Origin: an uncultured Saprospiraceae bacterium
GTDB lineage: Bacteria; Bacteroidota; Bacteroidia; Chitinophagales; Saprospiraceae
Direction: 5' to 3'
Length of the DNA: 64,000 nt
Assembly (NCBI GenBank): GCA_937926205.1
Contig: CALEYL010000011.1
Span: 310,001 to 374,000 of the forward strand
The notes under the pieces are model-generated. The model ran no database searches. It was not told the origin of the DNA and saw only the letters and a list, made by a program, of their open reading frames with translations. Positions 55,725-64,000 of the stretch are shown piece by piece; position 1 is the first letter of the stretch; each line of letters starts with the position of its first letter. The translations under genes and the position numbers were made by a program.

Positions 55725-57191
55725 TCATTTTATTGTCATATCCTTTGATGGCGTTGGATTTATAGCAGTTGAACGGTGCGCATGTATCAATTCCTGTTTC
55801 ATTTCATAAACGCTGCGTTCCAGTCCGGCAGGGTAAGTACTCCAATCGACGTTTTTGAACAAAGCTTGCTGAGAAAGGCAATAACTCCGGGTTTCATGGA
55901 TATCCGGCGCCTCATAAACGAGGGTTCCTTCCCGGAAAACAGGCACGAGCAGGCTTTGGGTATTCGGTTCATTAAAGTGTTTGGATGTGCCGTTTTGTTC
56001 GTCTACGATTTCCAATGGATTGTCCTTTTGATGGGGTTTACAAATGGCGTCAGCGATGGGTTGTCCTTTGGCATCAAATACCCGGACCGTATCCAGCATT
56101 CCCGGGTTGGACACCTTAATCGGCTGTTCGGACAACTTAATCTTGTGTTGCCAGACGCCAGCTTCATCCTGGATTGCTGCCAGTTTGTAAACGCCGCCCA
56201 GGGCAGGCTGGTCATAAGCAGTCACAAGTCGCGTGCCAACACCCCAGATATTGATCTTTGCGCCTCGTTGTTTCAGTTCGGCGATCCTGTACTCGTCGAG
56301 GTCGTCGCTTGCAACAATGGCGGCATCCGGCAGACCCGCTTCATCCAGCATTTGTCTTGCCGCAATGCTCAGCGCAGCCAGGTCGCCGCTGTCTAAGCGA
56401 ATGCCCAAGAGCTGGTGTCCGTCTGCTTTGAGCTTTTTCGCGCTGTCGATGGCATTGCGCACCCCTTCGAGGGTATTGTAAGTATCTACCAAAAAAATGC
56501 AATTGTTGGGCATCGCGGCTGCATAGCGTTCAAAGGCTTCCGGTTCGTTGTCGAAGCCCATTACCCAACTGTGGGCGTGTGTGCCTCTGACGGGAATCCC
56601 GTAGCGTTTTCCGGCAAGGACATTGCTCGTGGCCACACAACCACCGATATAAGCTGCCCGGGAAGCAGTCAGTCCGCCATCCATGCCCTGTGCCCGCCGC
56701 AGCCCAAACTCCAGCACGGCATCTCCTCCGGCAGCCTGAACGATGCGCGAAGACTTAGTGGCGATGAGGGTAGAAAAATTGATCAGGTTGAGCAAAGCGG
56801 TTTCGATGAACTGTGCCTGAAGCAGGGGACCCTGAACCCGGATCAACGGTTCGTTGGGCAATACCACCGTTCCCTCCGGAATGGCGTCGATGTCGCAGGT
56901 GAAACGCAGGCGTTGCAGGTAGTTCAGAAAACTTTCACTGAAAAGAGATTTGCCGTCAGCCCCCATCAGACTGCCGAGGTATTGAACATCGGCTGCTGTG
57001 AAATGCAGGCTGGACAACCACTTTATGGCAGGCTCCAGGCCACAGGCGATGGCGTAGGGGTGCTGAAAAGGATTTTTCCGGTAAAACAGGTGAAAAACAG
57101 CCGGCCGTTGGGCCATTCCGGTTTTCCAGTAGCCATAAGCCATGGTAATTTGGTAGAGGTCAGTGAGGAGCGTTAGCGATGAATCCTGCAT
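55725..57191 (-). CDS. pncB: Nicotinate phosphoribosyltransferase
   Basis: 488 residues. It makes nicotinate mononucleotide from nicotinate and PRPP in NAD salvage. Recognisable blocks are LLTDLYQITMAYGYWKTG at the N-terminus, FGLRRAQGMDGGLTASRAAY, GIPVRGTHAHSWVMGFD with the conserved histidine region, and GIRLDSGDLAALS for phosphoribosyl binding. The length and long C-terminal region fit the PncB2-like bacterial form. It stands alone, with an AT-rich promoter gap shared with the divergent M20 gene. Confidence 0.93.
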   Translation of the reverse strand: MQDSSLTLLTDLYQITMAYGYWKTGMAQRPAVFHLFYRKNPFQHPYAIACGLEPAIKWLSSLHFTAADVQYLGSLMGADGKSLFSESFLNYLQRLRFTCDIDAIPEGTVVLPNEPLIRVQGPLLQAQFIETALLNLINFSTLIATKSSRIVQAAGGDAVLEFGLRRAQGMDGGLTASRAAYIGGCVATSNVLAGKRYGIPVRGTHAHSWVMGFDNEPEAFERYAAAMPNNCIFLVDTYNTLEGVRNAIDSAKKLKADGHQLLGIRLDSGDLAALSIAARQMLDEAGLPDAAIVASDDLDEYRIAELKQRGAKINIWGVGTRLVTAYDQPALGGVYKLAAIQDEAGVWQHKIKLSEQPIKVSNPGMLDTVRVFDAKGQPIADAICKPHQKDNPLEIVDEQNGTSKHFNEPNTQSLLVPVFREGTLVYEAPDIHETRSYCLSQQALFKNVDWSTYPAGLERSVYEMKQELIHAHRSTAINPTPSKDMTIK

Positions 57192-57305
57192 ATTTGCTTA
57201 CTTAGTTTAATTTCGAAACTAAGGTATATGCTTTTGTGGAATCGGCCAAATCGCCATTAATTTTTTTTTGATTTTGGGAAAAGGAGCTTCCCGGGAGGAG
57301 ATGGT

Positions 57306-57313
57306 TATCTTTG
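57306..57313 (+). promoter_or_regulatory. -7 promoter element of the M20 amidohydrolase gene
   Basis: TATCTTTG fits TAnnTTTG and lies 22 bases before the ATG, the same placement as at prfC. Confidence 0.5.
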
Positions 57314-57334
57314 AGGGGAAAACAAACCACGATC

Positions 57335-58552
57335 ATGCAGCAACGCATCAAAGCCCTTGCCCAATCCTGGTTGGAAGAGGGAATTGCCATTCGCCGGCAT
57401 TTGCACCAACACCCTGAATTGTCTTTTCAGGAAAAAGAAACGGCGCGCTTCATTGCCGGAAAATTGACGGAATACGGCATTTCGTTCCGGGAAGGCTGGG
57501 CTGGCGGAACGGGGATTGTCGCCCTGATTGAGGGCCGCCCTGCGCCTGACCGGGTTATTGCCTTACGCGGCGACATAGATGCCCTGCCCATCAAAGAAGC
57601 AAATCAGGTCTCTTACTGCTCTGTCAATGAAGGTATTATGCACGCCTGTGGCCACGATGTACACACCACTTGCCTCCTCGGCGCTGCTTATATCCTTCAG
57701 CAGCTGCGTGACGAATGGCCGGGACAGGTCAAATTGCTGTTCCAACCCGGAGAAGAATTGCTGCCGGGAGGCGCTTCTTTAATGATCAGGGATGGCGCGC
57801 TTGAAAACCCGGCGCCTGCCGCCATTTTTGGACAGCACGTAGAGCCGCCCCTGGAAGCCGGGATGGTGGGATTCCGGGCAGGACAATTTATGGCTTCTGC
57901 CGATGAAATTTACATCACGGTAAAAGGAAAGGGCGGCCATGGCGCGATGCCGCATCAATGCATCGATCCGATTCTGATCACCGCTCACTTGCTGACTGGC
58001 CTGCAACAGGTCATCAGCCGGAATACCAATCCTTTTTTGCCGGCGGTGTTGACTTTTGGACATATTGCTTCCGAAGGCGGCGCAACCAACATCATCCCCG
58101 ATGAGGTGAAAATCAAAGGCACCTTCCGCACCTTAGATGAAAAATGGCGTTTTGAGGCCCACAACCGTATCCGGAACATGGCAACCCAACTTGTAGAAGG
58201 CATGGGGGGCACCTGCGAATGCACCATTGAAGTGGGTTACCCGGTGCTCAGCAACCACGAAGCCCTAACCCTGCGCGCCCGGCAACACGCCGAAGCTTTT
58301 CTTGGGGCGGATAAAGTAGTCGAAATGCCGCAACGCCTGACTGCTGAAGATTTTGCCTTCTATTCCCAGGTTATGCCAGCCTGCTTTTACCGCCTCGGTG
58401 TCCGCAAGCCCGGCAGCGATGCTGTTTTTCCGGTCCACACCAGCACCTTCGATGTTGATGAAAATTGCCTGGAAACAGGGGCCGGGCTGATGGCGTGGAT
58501 GGCGGTGCAGGAGCTAGAGGGGCAACGGTGGACGGTAGACGGTGGACGGTAG
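57335..58552 (+). CDS. M20-family amidohydrolase (N-acyl-amino-acid type)
   Basis: 405 residues from MQQRIKALAQSW; the frame begins at a TTG upstream. Dizinc peptidase-fold enzyme with HQHPELSFQE, ALRGDIDALPIKE, MHACGHDVHTTCLLGAA, FQPGEELLPGGA and GQHVEPPLE. It belongs to the hippurate hydrolase/IAA-amino-acid hydrolase group and would remove acyl groups from amino acids in the cytoplasm. The last codons (RWTVDGGR) are read from a 7-bp tandem repeat that runs past the stop, so the C-terminus may vary between strains. Confidence 0.9.
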   Translation: MQQRIKALAQSWLEEGIAIRRHLHQHPELSFQEKETARFIAGKLTEYGISFREGWAGGTGIVALIEGRPAPDRVIALRGDIDALPIKEANQVSYCSVNEGIMHACGHDVHTTCLLGAAYILQQLRDEWPGQVKLLFQPGEELLPGGASLMIRDGALENPAPAAIFGQHVEPPLEAGMVGFRAGQFMASADEIYITVKGKGGHGAMPHQCIDPILITAHLLTGLQQVISRNTNPFLPAVLTFGHIASEGGATNIIPDEVKIKGTFRTLDEKWRFEAHNRIRNMATQLVEGMGGTCECTIEVGYPVLSNHEALTLRARQHAEAFLGADKVVEMPQRLTAEDFAFYSQVMPACFYRLGVRKPGSDAVFPVHTSTFDVDENCLETGAGLMAWMAVQELEGQRWTVDGGR

Positions 58553-58591
58553 ACGGTAGACGGTTGACGGTTGACGGTTGACGGTTGACGG
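58525..58591. repeat. 7-bp tandem repeat across the M20 gene end
   Basis: About nine units of ACGGT(A/G/T)G. A shorter, related tract lies at 58678-58707, and both end in ACGGGTAATACTGCT. The repeat covers the last eight codons and the stop of the M20 gene. Confidence 0.75.
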
Positions 58592-58795
58592 GTAATACTG
58601 CTTTCATTAGCAGTCTACCCCCTTTACCCTTTTTACTTTAACCTTTAACCTTGAATTTCCTACTTTAACCATAAAACGGTAGAGGGTAGACGGTCGACGG
58701 TAGACGGGTAATACTGCTCCAATAAAGCAGCCTGCTCCTTTAACCCCCGCTATTGCGGGACAAGCTTTTAACCTTTCTACTTTAACCTTATACTC

Positions 58796-59854
58796 CTAAA
58801 ACGCAATCACTTTTTTCAAATACAACTCATCCATCAATCCGCGGACTTCGAGGGTTACCGTGGGCTTTGGCGTATTCCAGTCTATCTGCATGATGGCGAA
58901 GTTTTTTTTGATGACCAGTTCCCCTTCCCGGAAGCGGTTGGGTTCTTCGCCGGGGCTCGACCAGGTATGCGTTAAGCCGCTGGAAGTGAGTTCATAGAGC
59001 GGCTGATCGAGTCCATACATTTCCAGTCTGCACAATTCCGCGATGTGGCGGTCACCGCTGAGCAGGAGGGTATTGGCTGGTTTGGTTTTTGCCAACAGGT
59101 TCAGAAAACGCTTGCGGGCAGCCGGGAAATTGGCCCATTTCTCATAAGGCTGTTCTTCGGGAATGATTTGAATGCCGCTGGCGATGACATGCAGTTGTGC
59201 CTTGCTGTCGCTTAGCTCTGATTCCAGCCAGCGCCATTGCGCCTCGCCCAGAATATCGCCATCCGGGTTTTCATAGTAACGCGGGTTGCCGAGCAGGTTT
59301 GCTTTCAGTTCATCGCGGAAATAGCGGCCGTCCAGGAGGATGATTTTTATTCTTTTGCCTTTGGGGCCTATCGTGAAAGACTGGTAAGCCCCTTCGCGGG
59401 AACGCACAGGCGCGTCGGTCGGTACGCCGAGGAAATCGAGCATCAGGGCTTTACTTTCCGCTTTTTTGGAGTAAGTTTTATCGCCGTCGTTTTTGCCATA
59501 ATCGTGATCGTCCCAGATGCCGATGATGGGGCACTGTGCCAGCAATCTGCGGTATTCCGGATGGCTGTTCTGGAGGGCGTATTTTTCTGCCAGTACATTC
59601 ATGTCTTCTGAATCACCGTAAATGTTGTCGCCCAGCCACATCCACAATTGCGGTTGGTGTCGGAGCACGTATTGCCACATTTCCTGTGATTCATCCTGGC
59701 GGTTGCAGGAACCAAAAGCGATGGTTTTCAATAATTTGCTGCTGTCGAGTGGCAGGTGATCGGGCGCTGCGGTTTGCTGCAAAGCGCCATTTTGCGGGCG
59801 TTGGCAGGAAAAGGCAGCAATCAGCAGGATTGGTAAAAGCAGTTTTGTATACAT
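58796..59854 (-). CDS. PhoD-like metallophosphatase lipoprotein
   Basis: About 352 residues from MYTKLLLPILLIAAFSCQR; the frame extends upstream into a repeat element. Lipobox AAFSC. Alkaline phosphatase D/PhoD-type motifs are FGSCNRQDES, WLGDNIYGD, IWDDHDYGKNDGDK and LLSGDRHIAELC, supplying the metal ligands. The family cleaves phosphodiesters or phosphomonoesters outside the cytoplasm. No Pho regulon neighbours are visible. Confidence 0.87.
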   Translation of the reverse strand: MYTKLLLPILLIAAFSCQRPQNGALQQTAAPDHLPLDSSKLLKTIAFGSCNRQDESQEMWQYVLRHQPQLWMWLGDNIYGDSEDMNVLAEKYALQNSHPEYRRLLAQCPIIGIWDDHDYGKNDGDKTYSKKAESKALMLDFLGVPTDAPVRSREGAYQSFTIGPKGKRIKIILLDGRYFRDELKANLLGNPRYYENPDGDILGEAQWRWLESELSDSKAQLHVIASGIQIIPEEQPYEKWANFPAARKRFLNLLAKTKPANTLLLSGDRHIAELCRLEMYGLDQPLYELTSSGLTHTWSSPGEEPNRFREGELVIKKNFAIMQIDWNTPKPTVTLEVRGLMDELYLKKVIAF

Positions 59855-60273
59855 CGCAAATAGATTAGTGTCTGACCAATTAGTCCGAGGCTGTTCTTTA
59901 AAGTTCGAGAGCAAGGCTTGCGAAGGCTCCAAATGCGGAAGTTTACTCTCGTAAATGACTGGTTTTGGAGCCTAGCGTAACGCAGCTATCGGACTTTAAA
60001 GGCAGACATAAATTAGGCTCCCCGAAAAGTAAACACTTGTTCGGGAAGCCCATGCGATTGTATGGTTATTTATTTGAATTGTTTGACGCGAACCGGGCAG
60101 AGCCCTGCAAATAAGAGGCACGAGGCGGAGCCATCGCGCCAGCAGTGTGTTGTGTCTAAGCTTTGGGATTCGAGAGCAAGGCTTGTGAAGGCTCCGGAGA
60201 GAGGAGTTTACTGAGGTAAATGACTCTGTTCGGGGCCGAGCATAACGCAGCTATCGCGTTCCAAAGAAAGACA
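59855..60273. other. Gap holding two copies of a structured repeat
   Basis: No gene. Copies A (59868-60009) and B (60152-60274) of the covarying hairpin element occupy most of it. Between them is CGAGGCGGAGCCATCGCGC (60121-60139), also present at 50845. Confidence 0.65.
59868..60009. repeat. Covarying hairpin element, copy A
   Basis: Core TTCGAGAGCAAGGCTTGCGA ... CGCAGCTATCGG, with outer stem CTTTAAAGT/ACTTTAAAG, middle stem GGCTCCA/TGGAGCC and inner stem TTTAC/GTAAA. Confidence 0.7.
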
Positions 60274-60274
60274 C
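60152..60274. repeat. Covarying hairpin element, copy B
   Basis: Same core as copy A. Outer stem CTTTGGGAT/GTTCCAAAG, middle GGCTCCG/CGGGGCC, inner TTTAC/GTAAA. It ends at the stop codon of the DUF697/SHOCT gene. Confidence 0.7.
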
Positions 60275-60975
60275 TATTTGAACTGATCAATCAGCGCTTT
60301 CTTCATCTGTTCAAATTCCTCCTCACTGATAATGCCCTGATTGCGCAACTCTGCCAATTCTTTCAGGCGATCGAGGGTATTGCCTGCTGTGGAGGCCGTG
60401 CTGCCGCTTTCAAAATTCGGCGGTGGTGGTGGTGTTTCCACTTTGCCCTCTTCCTGTTCTTTGCGCAGTTGTTCCGCTACTTTTTTGCCTTTTTCAAATT
60501 TCTCGTTGTAGTATTTCTTCAGGCGCTCGGTGTCGAAATCGAGGAAAGTGCCGCCGTTTGAGAAGTGCTGTTTGAATACTTCACCCAGCGCATACGTCGA
60601 GGCGCCGTTAAAGATAGACACGGTTACACCGCCGATCACCGTACCAATGCCAGGCAGCAGTTTGATGAGGCTGCGTGCGCCTGCGCGGGCCAGTGTGGAA
60701 CTGGTCAGCGACGTCACGATGGCTTTGCCCTGCGTTTCTGAAAAGTTCAGGCCGTAAACCCGGGAAAGCTGGCGCACCATGTCCAGCTGGATGGCGCTTA
60801 CCGCAAAAATATCGGCAATCGGAACGACGATGACAAAACTGGCGCCCATGGACCAGATGACGTGGTTGCGAATGATGGTTTCCGCGTGTTTGCCACGCTC
60901 GTCTCCACCAGTGTTGTTATCCATGAATTGTTCTTTTAATTTTTTAGTGGCATATCGCCTGATGGTCTCCTTCAT
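60274..60975 (-). CDS. DUF697-like membrane protein with SHOCT domain
   Basis: 233 residues. The first half (about 35-150) has hydrophobic, glycine-rich helices (FVIVVPIADIFAVSAIQLDM; LIKLLPGIGTVIGGVTVSI) of the DUF697 type, found in membrane-associated proteins. A charged helix and proline stretch (VETPPPPPNF) lead to a short C-terminal SHOCT domain (LKELAELRNQGIISEEEFEQ), an oligomerisation motif. Exact role unknown. Confidence 0.75.
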   Translation of the reverse strand: MKETIRRYATKKLKEQFMDNNTGGDERGKHAETIIRNHVIWSMGASFVIVVPIADIFAVSAIQLDMVRQLSRVYGLNFSETQGKAIVTSLTSSTLARAGARSLIKLLPGIGTVIGGVTVSIFNGASTYALGEVFKQHFSNGGTFLDFDTERLKKYYNEKFEKGKKVAEQLRKEQEEGKVETPPPPPNFESGSTASTAGNTLDRLKELAELRNQGIISEEEFEQMKKALIDQFK

Positions 60976-61114
60976 GTGTTCAGGATGATTTTTGTAAAAC
61001 TTATGCCAATATTAAGCTTTTTTGGCTACATTCGGCAAGGTTTTTTCGACAAATCAACGAGAATATCCAACGCTTTGGTACCTATTATCCTGTCTTCGAT
61101 AAAAACCATTTCAC

Positions 61115-61582
61115 ATGAAAAGCAAAATTGTATTTTACCTGTTGACCGGCGTTTTGCTCTTTTCCTGCAAAACAACGCCGACACCTTCTGTTTCAGTTGA
61201 CTATTTCATTTTTGGATCGGCTCATTGCCATTGCCTCAATCATTGCGCTACCCTGTACAAATACACACCTGCCATGCTGGTAAAAGGAGCGGGCGAGTCT
61301 TGCCAGCCTGCAGACTACACCTACAATGGCCGTACGCTCGGTGCGGGGGCTATTGCCAAAGCAGAAAAGTTGTTGCTGGCCGTACCTGCGGAACTTTACG
61401 CCGCTCAGGACACTGTCTTCGGGTGTCCGGATTGCGCAGACCAGGGAACCTTTTATGTGGAGGTAAAAAAAGACGGCGCGGTGATGTCGTGGAGAATAGA
61501 CACCAATGAAAGCGATCTTCCTGCTTTCCTGAAACCTTTTCATCAAAAAATAAAGGAAACGCTGGAAGCATTACGTGAATGA
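61115..61582 (+). CDS. Small lipoprotein of unknown function (tandem paralog 1)
   Basis: 155 residues. Lipobox LLFSCKTTP (Cys about 17). The mature part contains SVDYFIFGSAHCHC, a CLNHC cluster, ALYKYTP-like and FGCPDCADQGTFYVEVKK. It is a clear paralog of the next gene, which conserves the same order of cysteines. A CxC plus CPxC arrangement suggests disulfides or metal binding. Its 3' end overlaps the longest frame of gene two by 8 bases, but the true start of gene two is further on. Confidence 0.7.
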   Translation: MKSKIVFYLLTGVLLFSCKTTPTPSVSVDYFIFGSAHCHCLNHCATLYKYTPAMLVKGAGESCQPADYTYNGRTLGAGAIAKAEKLLLAVPAELYAAQDTVFGCPDCADQGTFYVEVKKDGAVMSWRIDTNESDLPAFLKPFHQKIKETLEALRE

Positions 61583-61655
61583 AAAGTTAAACATTTCAGG
61601 ACTCGCAAACCCATTGGATCGCGTTGCCTGTCTTTCCCTAAAAAACAATACCATT

Positions 61656-62120
61656 ATGAAAAACAAAATCCTGTTTTCAGCGCTCGCGTGCGTTCTGGTT
61701 TTTTCCTGCAAGAAAGATCCTGTAACACCCAATTCAATTGACTATTTCATTTTTGGAGTAGGCTATTGTGAATGCGTGGGCATGTGTGGGGAGTTTTACA
61801 AATATACAACGGATGCGTTGGTAAAGGGAGACGGTGGCGCATGTGTGCCTGAAGGCCATACTTATAATGGTTCTGCGCTTTCGGATGATGATTTTGCGGT
61901 AGCTGAAGCACTACTAATCAGTTTGCCCGATGACCTTTATTATGCCGAAACGACCACCTTTGGATGTCCGGATTGCCACGATCAGGGAGCCTACTATGTG
62001 GAAATAAAAAAAGAGGGCGTGGTTAAATCCTGGGTTCTGGATCCCGATGCGGATGCGATTCCTGCTTTTTTGGTGCCTTTCCGGCAACGCCTCAAGGATG
62101 CGCTGGATACTTTAGACTGA
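61656..62120 (+). CDS. Small lipoprotein of unknown function (tandem paralog 2)
   Basis: 154 residues from MKNKILFSALACVLVFSCKK, where the lipobox fixes the start. It shares with the preceding gene SIDYFIFGVGYCEC, YKYTTDALVKGDG, HTYNGSAL and FGCPDCHDQGAYYVEIKK. Recent tandem duplication followed by divergence. It ends 29 bases inside the convergent waaA gene. Confidence 0.7.
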   Translation: MKNKILFSALACVLVFSCKKDPVTPNSIDYFIFGVGYCECVGMCGEFYKYTTDALVKGDGGACVPEGHTYNGSALSDDDFAVAEALLISLPDDLYYAETTTFGCPDCHDQGAYYVEIKKEGVVKSWVLDPDADAIPAFLVPFRQRLKDALDTLD

Positions 62121-63354
62121 TGTATTGCAGAATTTGTCCGGTTGCGCCCTTGTTATCCAGGATGTACTGACGCGCTGTAACTGAAGCTTTTTGAAGGACA
62201 TCCTTGTCCAGCAATTGAGCAAAAGTATCTGTCAATTCATTTTTGCTTTGGATGGCAAAACCGCCGCCGCTTTCGACCAGATACCGGGCCTCTTCAAACT
62301 TTTCGTACTTAGGTCCAAAAATCACCGGAAGGCCGAAAGCGATGGGTTCCAGCGTGTTGTGGATGCCCGCGCCAAAGCCGCCACCGATATAGGCGACCGT
62401 TCCGTATTGATAGAGTGCAGACAGCATGCCCACATTGTCGATGACCAAAAAACGGGCGACTGCCACATTTTCGGTCGTCGCTTGTGAATAAGCAACTGCC
62501 TTTGAACCCAATGCCTTCAAAACAGGCTGTACATGCGCCGCATCGACCTGGTGCGGCGCAATGACGGCTTTCCAGCCAGCCGGAAAATTTTCCAGCAGGA
62601 AGGGTAGGAGCAGGGCTTCGTCTTCTGGCCAGGTGCTGCCAGCGATCAGGAGCTTCGATGTGCCCTGAAAGGCTTCCACAACAGGGTAGGAGGGGGCGCT
62701 TTCCGCTAATTGTAAAACGCGGTCGACACGGGTATCTCCGACAATCGTAACGGCGTCTATATTCAGGCCTTTCAGCAAAGTAGCTGCGCTTTCGTTTTGG
62801 GTGAAAATATGCTGAAACCCCCTGAGGGCATTTCTGAACAAACCGCCATACCACTTAAAAAAGACCTGTTCGGGCCGGAAAAGCGCAGATATCAGCAGGG
62901 TTGGCACCGACCTTTTTTGTAAGGCCTGCAAATGGTGGATCCAAAATTCATATTTCACAAAAACTGCGAGATCCGGTTGCACCAAATCCAGAAACCGGTT
63001 GGCATGGGCACGGGTATCTGAAGGCAGGTAACACACGAAATCGGCCTGCGCGTAGTTTTTCCGAATTTCATAGCCGGAAGGCGAAAAAAAAGTCAGCAGA
63101 ATGCGCGTGTCCGGGCGCTCTTTTTTCAGGCGCTCAATGAGCGGGCGCCCCTGTTCGAATTCGCCCAGTGAGGCGCAATGCATCCAAACAGTGAAGCGTT
63201 TTCCCCCGCTTTTCCAGGAAGCTGTCGCTTTTTCCAATGCATCGAACAAGCCACGCCGCCCGGCAATCCACTGCGCCGCTTTCGGTTGAAACAAGGCTGC
63301 TATCCGGATGAGTCCGGTATAACAGGAGATGGCGAAGTTGTAGAGTAAGATCAA
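62092..63354 (-). CDS. waaA: 3-deoxy-D-manno-octulosonic acid (KDO) transferase
   Basis: 420 residues, GT30 family. It adds KDO to lipid A precursor at the inner membrane. N-terminal anchor helix (LYNFAISCYTGLIRIAALF), WMHCASLGEFEQGRPLIERL with the catalytic glutamate, VGDTRVDRVLQLA, IAGSTWPEDEALLLPFL, and the nucleotide-sugar site YIGGGFGAGIHNTLEPIAFG with GPKYEKFEEAR. Confirms a Gram-negative host with KDO-containing lipopolysaccharide. Its 3' end overlaps the convergent lipoprotein gene by 29 bases. Confidence 0.93.
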   Translation of the reverse strand: MILLYNFAISCYTGLIRIAALFQPKAAQWIAGRRGLFDALEKATASWKSGGKRFTVWMHCASLGEFEQGRPLIERLKKERPDTRILLTFFSPSGYEIRKNYAQADFVCYLPSDTRAHANRFLDLVQPDLAVFVKYEFWIHHLQALQKRSVPTLLISALFRPEQVFFKWYGGLFRNALRGFQHIFTQNESAATLLKGLNIDAVTIVGDTRVDRVLQLAESAPSYPVVEAFQGTSKLLIAGSTWPEDEALLLPFLLENFPAGWKAVIAPHQVDAAHVQPVLKALGSKAVAYSQATTENVAVARFLVIDNVGMLSALYQYGTVAYIGGGFGAGIHNTLEPIAFGLPVIFGPKYEKFEEARYLVESGGGFAIQSKNELTDTFAQLLDKDVLQKASVTARQYILDNKGATGQILQYISLKYPAHP

Positions 63355-63416
63355 TTCCGGAATTTTTCATGGGGTAAAATGGCGTACAATTAGTTAATGT
63401 CTGTCCATTTAGCCCG

Positions 63417-63540
63417 GTGTCTGATCTTTATAGTTCGAGAGCAAGGCTTGCGAAGGCCCCAAAAACGGGAGTTTATTTGCATAAATGACCGATTTTGGGG
63501 CCGAGCATAACGCAGCTATCGGACTATAAAGACAGACACA
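63417..63540. repeat. Covarying hairpin element, copy C
   Basis: Same core as copies A and B. Outer stem CTTTATAGT/ACTATAAAG, middle GGCCCCAAAA/TTTTGGGGCC, inner TTTAT/ATAAA. It lies between the end of one leftward gene and the start of waaA. Confidence 0.7.
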
Positions 63541-63542
63541 AG

Positions 63543-64000
63543 TTAGTAGTAATAAATCGAGTTGGGGTCAGAATTCACATAAAAAGGCAAGGTCCAGCCA
63601 ATGCGAAAGCCGAAGAGCAGGTCAAGCCGTTTTGCCGTGTCTACGCTCCGGGTATCAAAATTGAAATCGCGGCGGCTTTGGGTAAAACCCTGCATGAATT
63701 CAAAACCCGCAATGAAATTGGCGCGCCGGTCAGTACCAAGGTACTGATAGCCTATGAATTGCGTGAGCAGCAGACCATTGCTTAAGCGGTCGTACCCTTT
63801 TTTGTATTCGGTAGACAACTGGGGAACATCTCTGGACGGATCATCCTGAATCCGGATCTTGTGTTCGATAAAACCACCTCCAAGGGTAACCCTGATGCCC
63901 GAGCGTTTGTTGGTTTCCGAAAGCGAAATCAGTTTTCCCACCAGCAAAGTGCTGTGAAAACCGCGCTCCCGAAGCTGTATGTCGGCATAACTGCGGTCGG
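63543..64000 (-). CDS. Probable outer-membrane protein (C-terminal part, runs off window)
   Basis: The frame is open to the window edge, so the start lies beyond 64000. The roughly 150 visible residues show alternating strands ending in aromatics (GIRVTLGGGFIEHKIRIQ; RANFIAGFEFMQGFTQ; LDLLFGFRIGWTLPFYV) and a final YYY, as in beta-barrel proteins. No family can be named. It would be upstream of waaA on the same strand. Confidence 0.55.
   Translation of the reverse strand, partial: DRSYADIQLRERGFHSTLLVGKLISLSETNKRSGIRVTLGGGFIEHKIRIQDDPSRDVPQLSTEYKKGYDRLSNGLLLTQFIGYQYLGTDRRANFIAGFEFMQGFTQSRRDFNFDTRSVDTAKRLDLLFGFRIGWTLPFYVNSDPNSIYYY

Noticed and set aside
56415..57176. 253-codon antisense frame within pncB
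   Set aside because: Shadow of the nicotinate phosphoribosyltransferase gene.

Overview
The window comes from a member of the Bacteroidota, most likely a Saprospiria-type organism (Lewinella or Haliscomenobacter relatives). The evidence is a SusD-family protein, a TonB-dependent receptor with an N-terminal carboxypeptidase-regulatory domain, two large exported proteins with type IX secretion C-terminal domains, KDO transferase WaaA, TAnnTTTG-type -7 promoter elements, and short palindromic repeats in many intergenic gaps. This placement is inference from gene content.

Layout. 1-3.0 kb: end of a SusD-like gene, then an AT-rich RloA/RloB-like ATPase plus TOPRIM-like pair (probable phage defence). 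3.1-22.7 kb: ordinary chromosomal genes, namely an Lrp regulator divergent from a methionine gamma-lyase-family enzyme, a 1322-residue HYR/dockerin/T9SS protein, release factor 3, two thioredoxin-fold proteins, a C39-peptidase ABC exporter, a TonB receptor, an all-helical unknown and a second T9SS protein. 22.8-50.6 kb: a large CRISPR-Cas island. 51-64 kb: an SNF2 helicase, a TolB-like lipoprotein, nicotinate phosphoribosyltransferase, an M20 amidohydrolase, a PhoD-like phosphatase, small lipoproteins and WaaA, with several families of interspersed palindromic elements.

The CRISPR island has three arrays of 12, 16 and 74 repeats. Their repeats are related, and on the minus strand all end in ATTGCGAC, the form expected of a type III crRNA 5' handle. 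Leaders lie on the right-hand side of each array. A leftward operon (cas6, an HD-less GGDD Cas10, a Csm3-like Cas7, a Csx10-like RAMP, a double RAMP, a TIGR04423-like protein and a 780-residue TIGR03986-like RAMP) ends in a two-transmembrane protein with a Rossmann-like sensor domain. That same domain recurs in a nearby EAD-domain protein. There are two adaptation modules: cas1-cas2-RT at 38.0-40.5 kb and cas1-(exported protein)-cas2 at 46.4-48.3 kb. The second continues upstream into a vWA-like lipoprotein and a coiled-coil membrane protein.

The most unusual feature is two separate reverse transcriptases that carry the retron hallmarks NAxxH and VTG rather than group II intron features. One follows cas2. 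The other sits beside array 1, behind about 0.35-0.5 kb of hairpin-rich non-coding DNA that could be a retron-like RNA. A plausible reading is a type III system that senses RNA, makes cyclic oligoadenylate and acts through a membrane effector, with spacer acquisition assisted by retron-type RTs. The links between these parts are inference from proximity and domain sharing.
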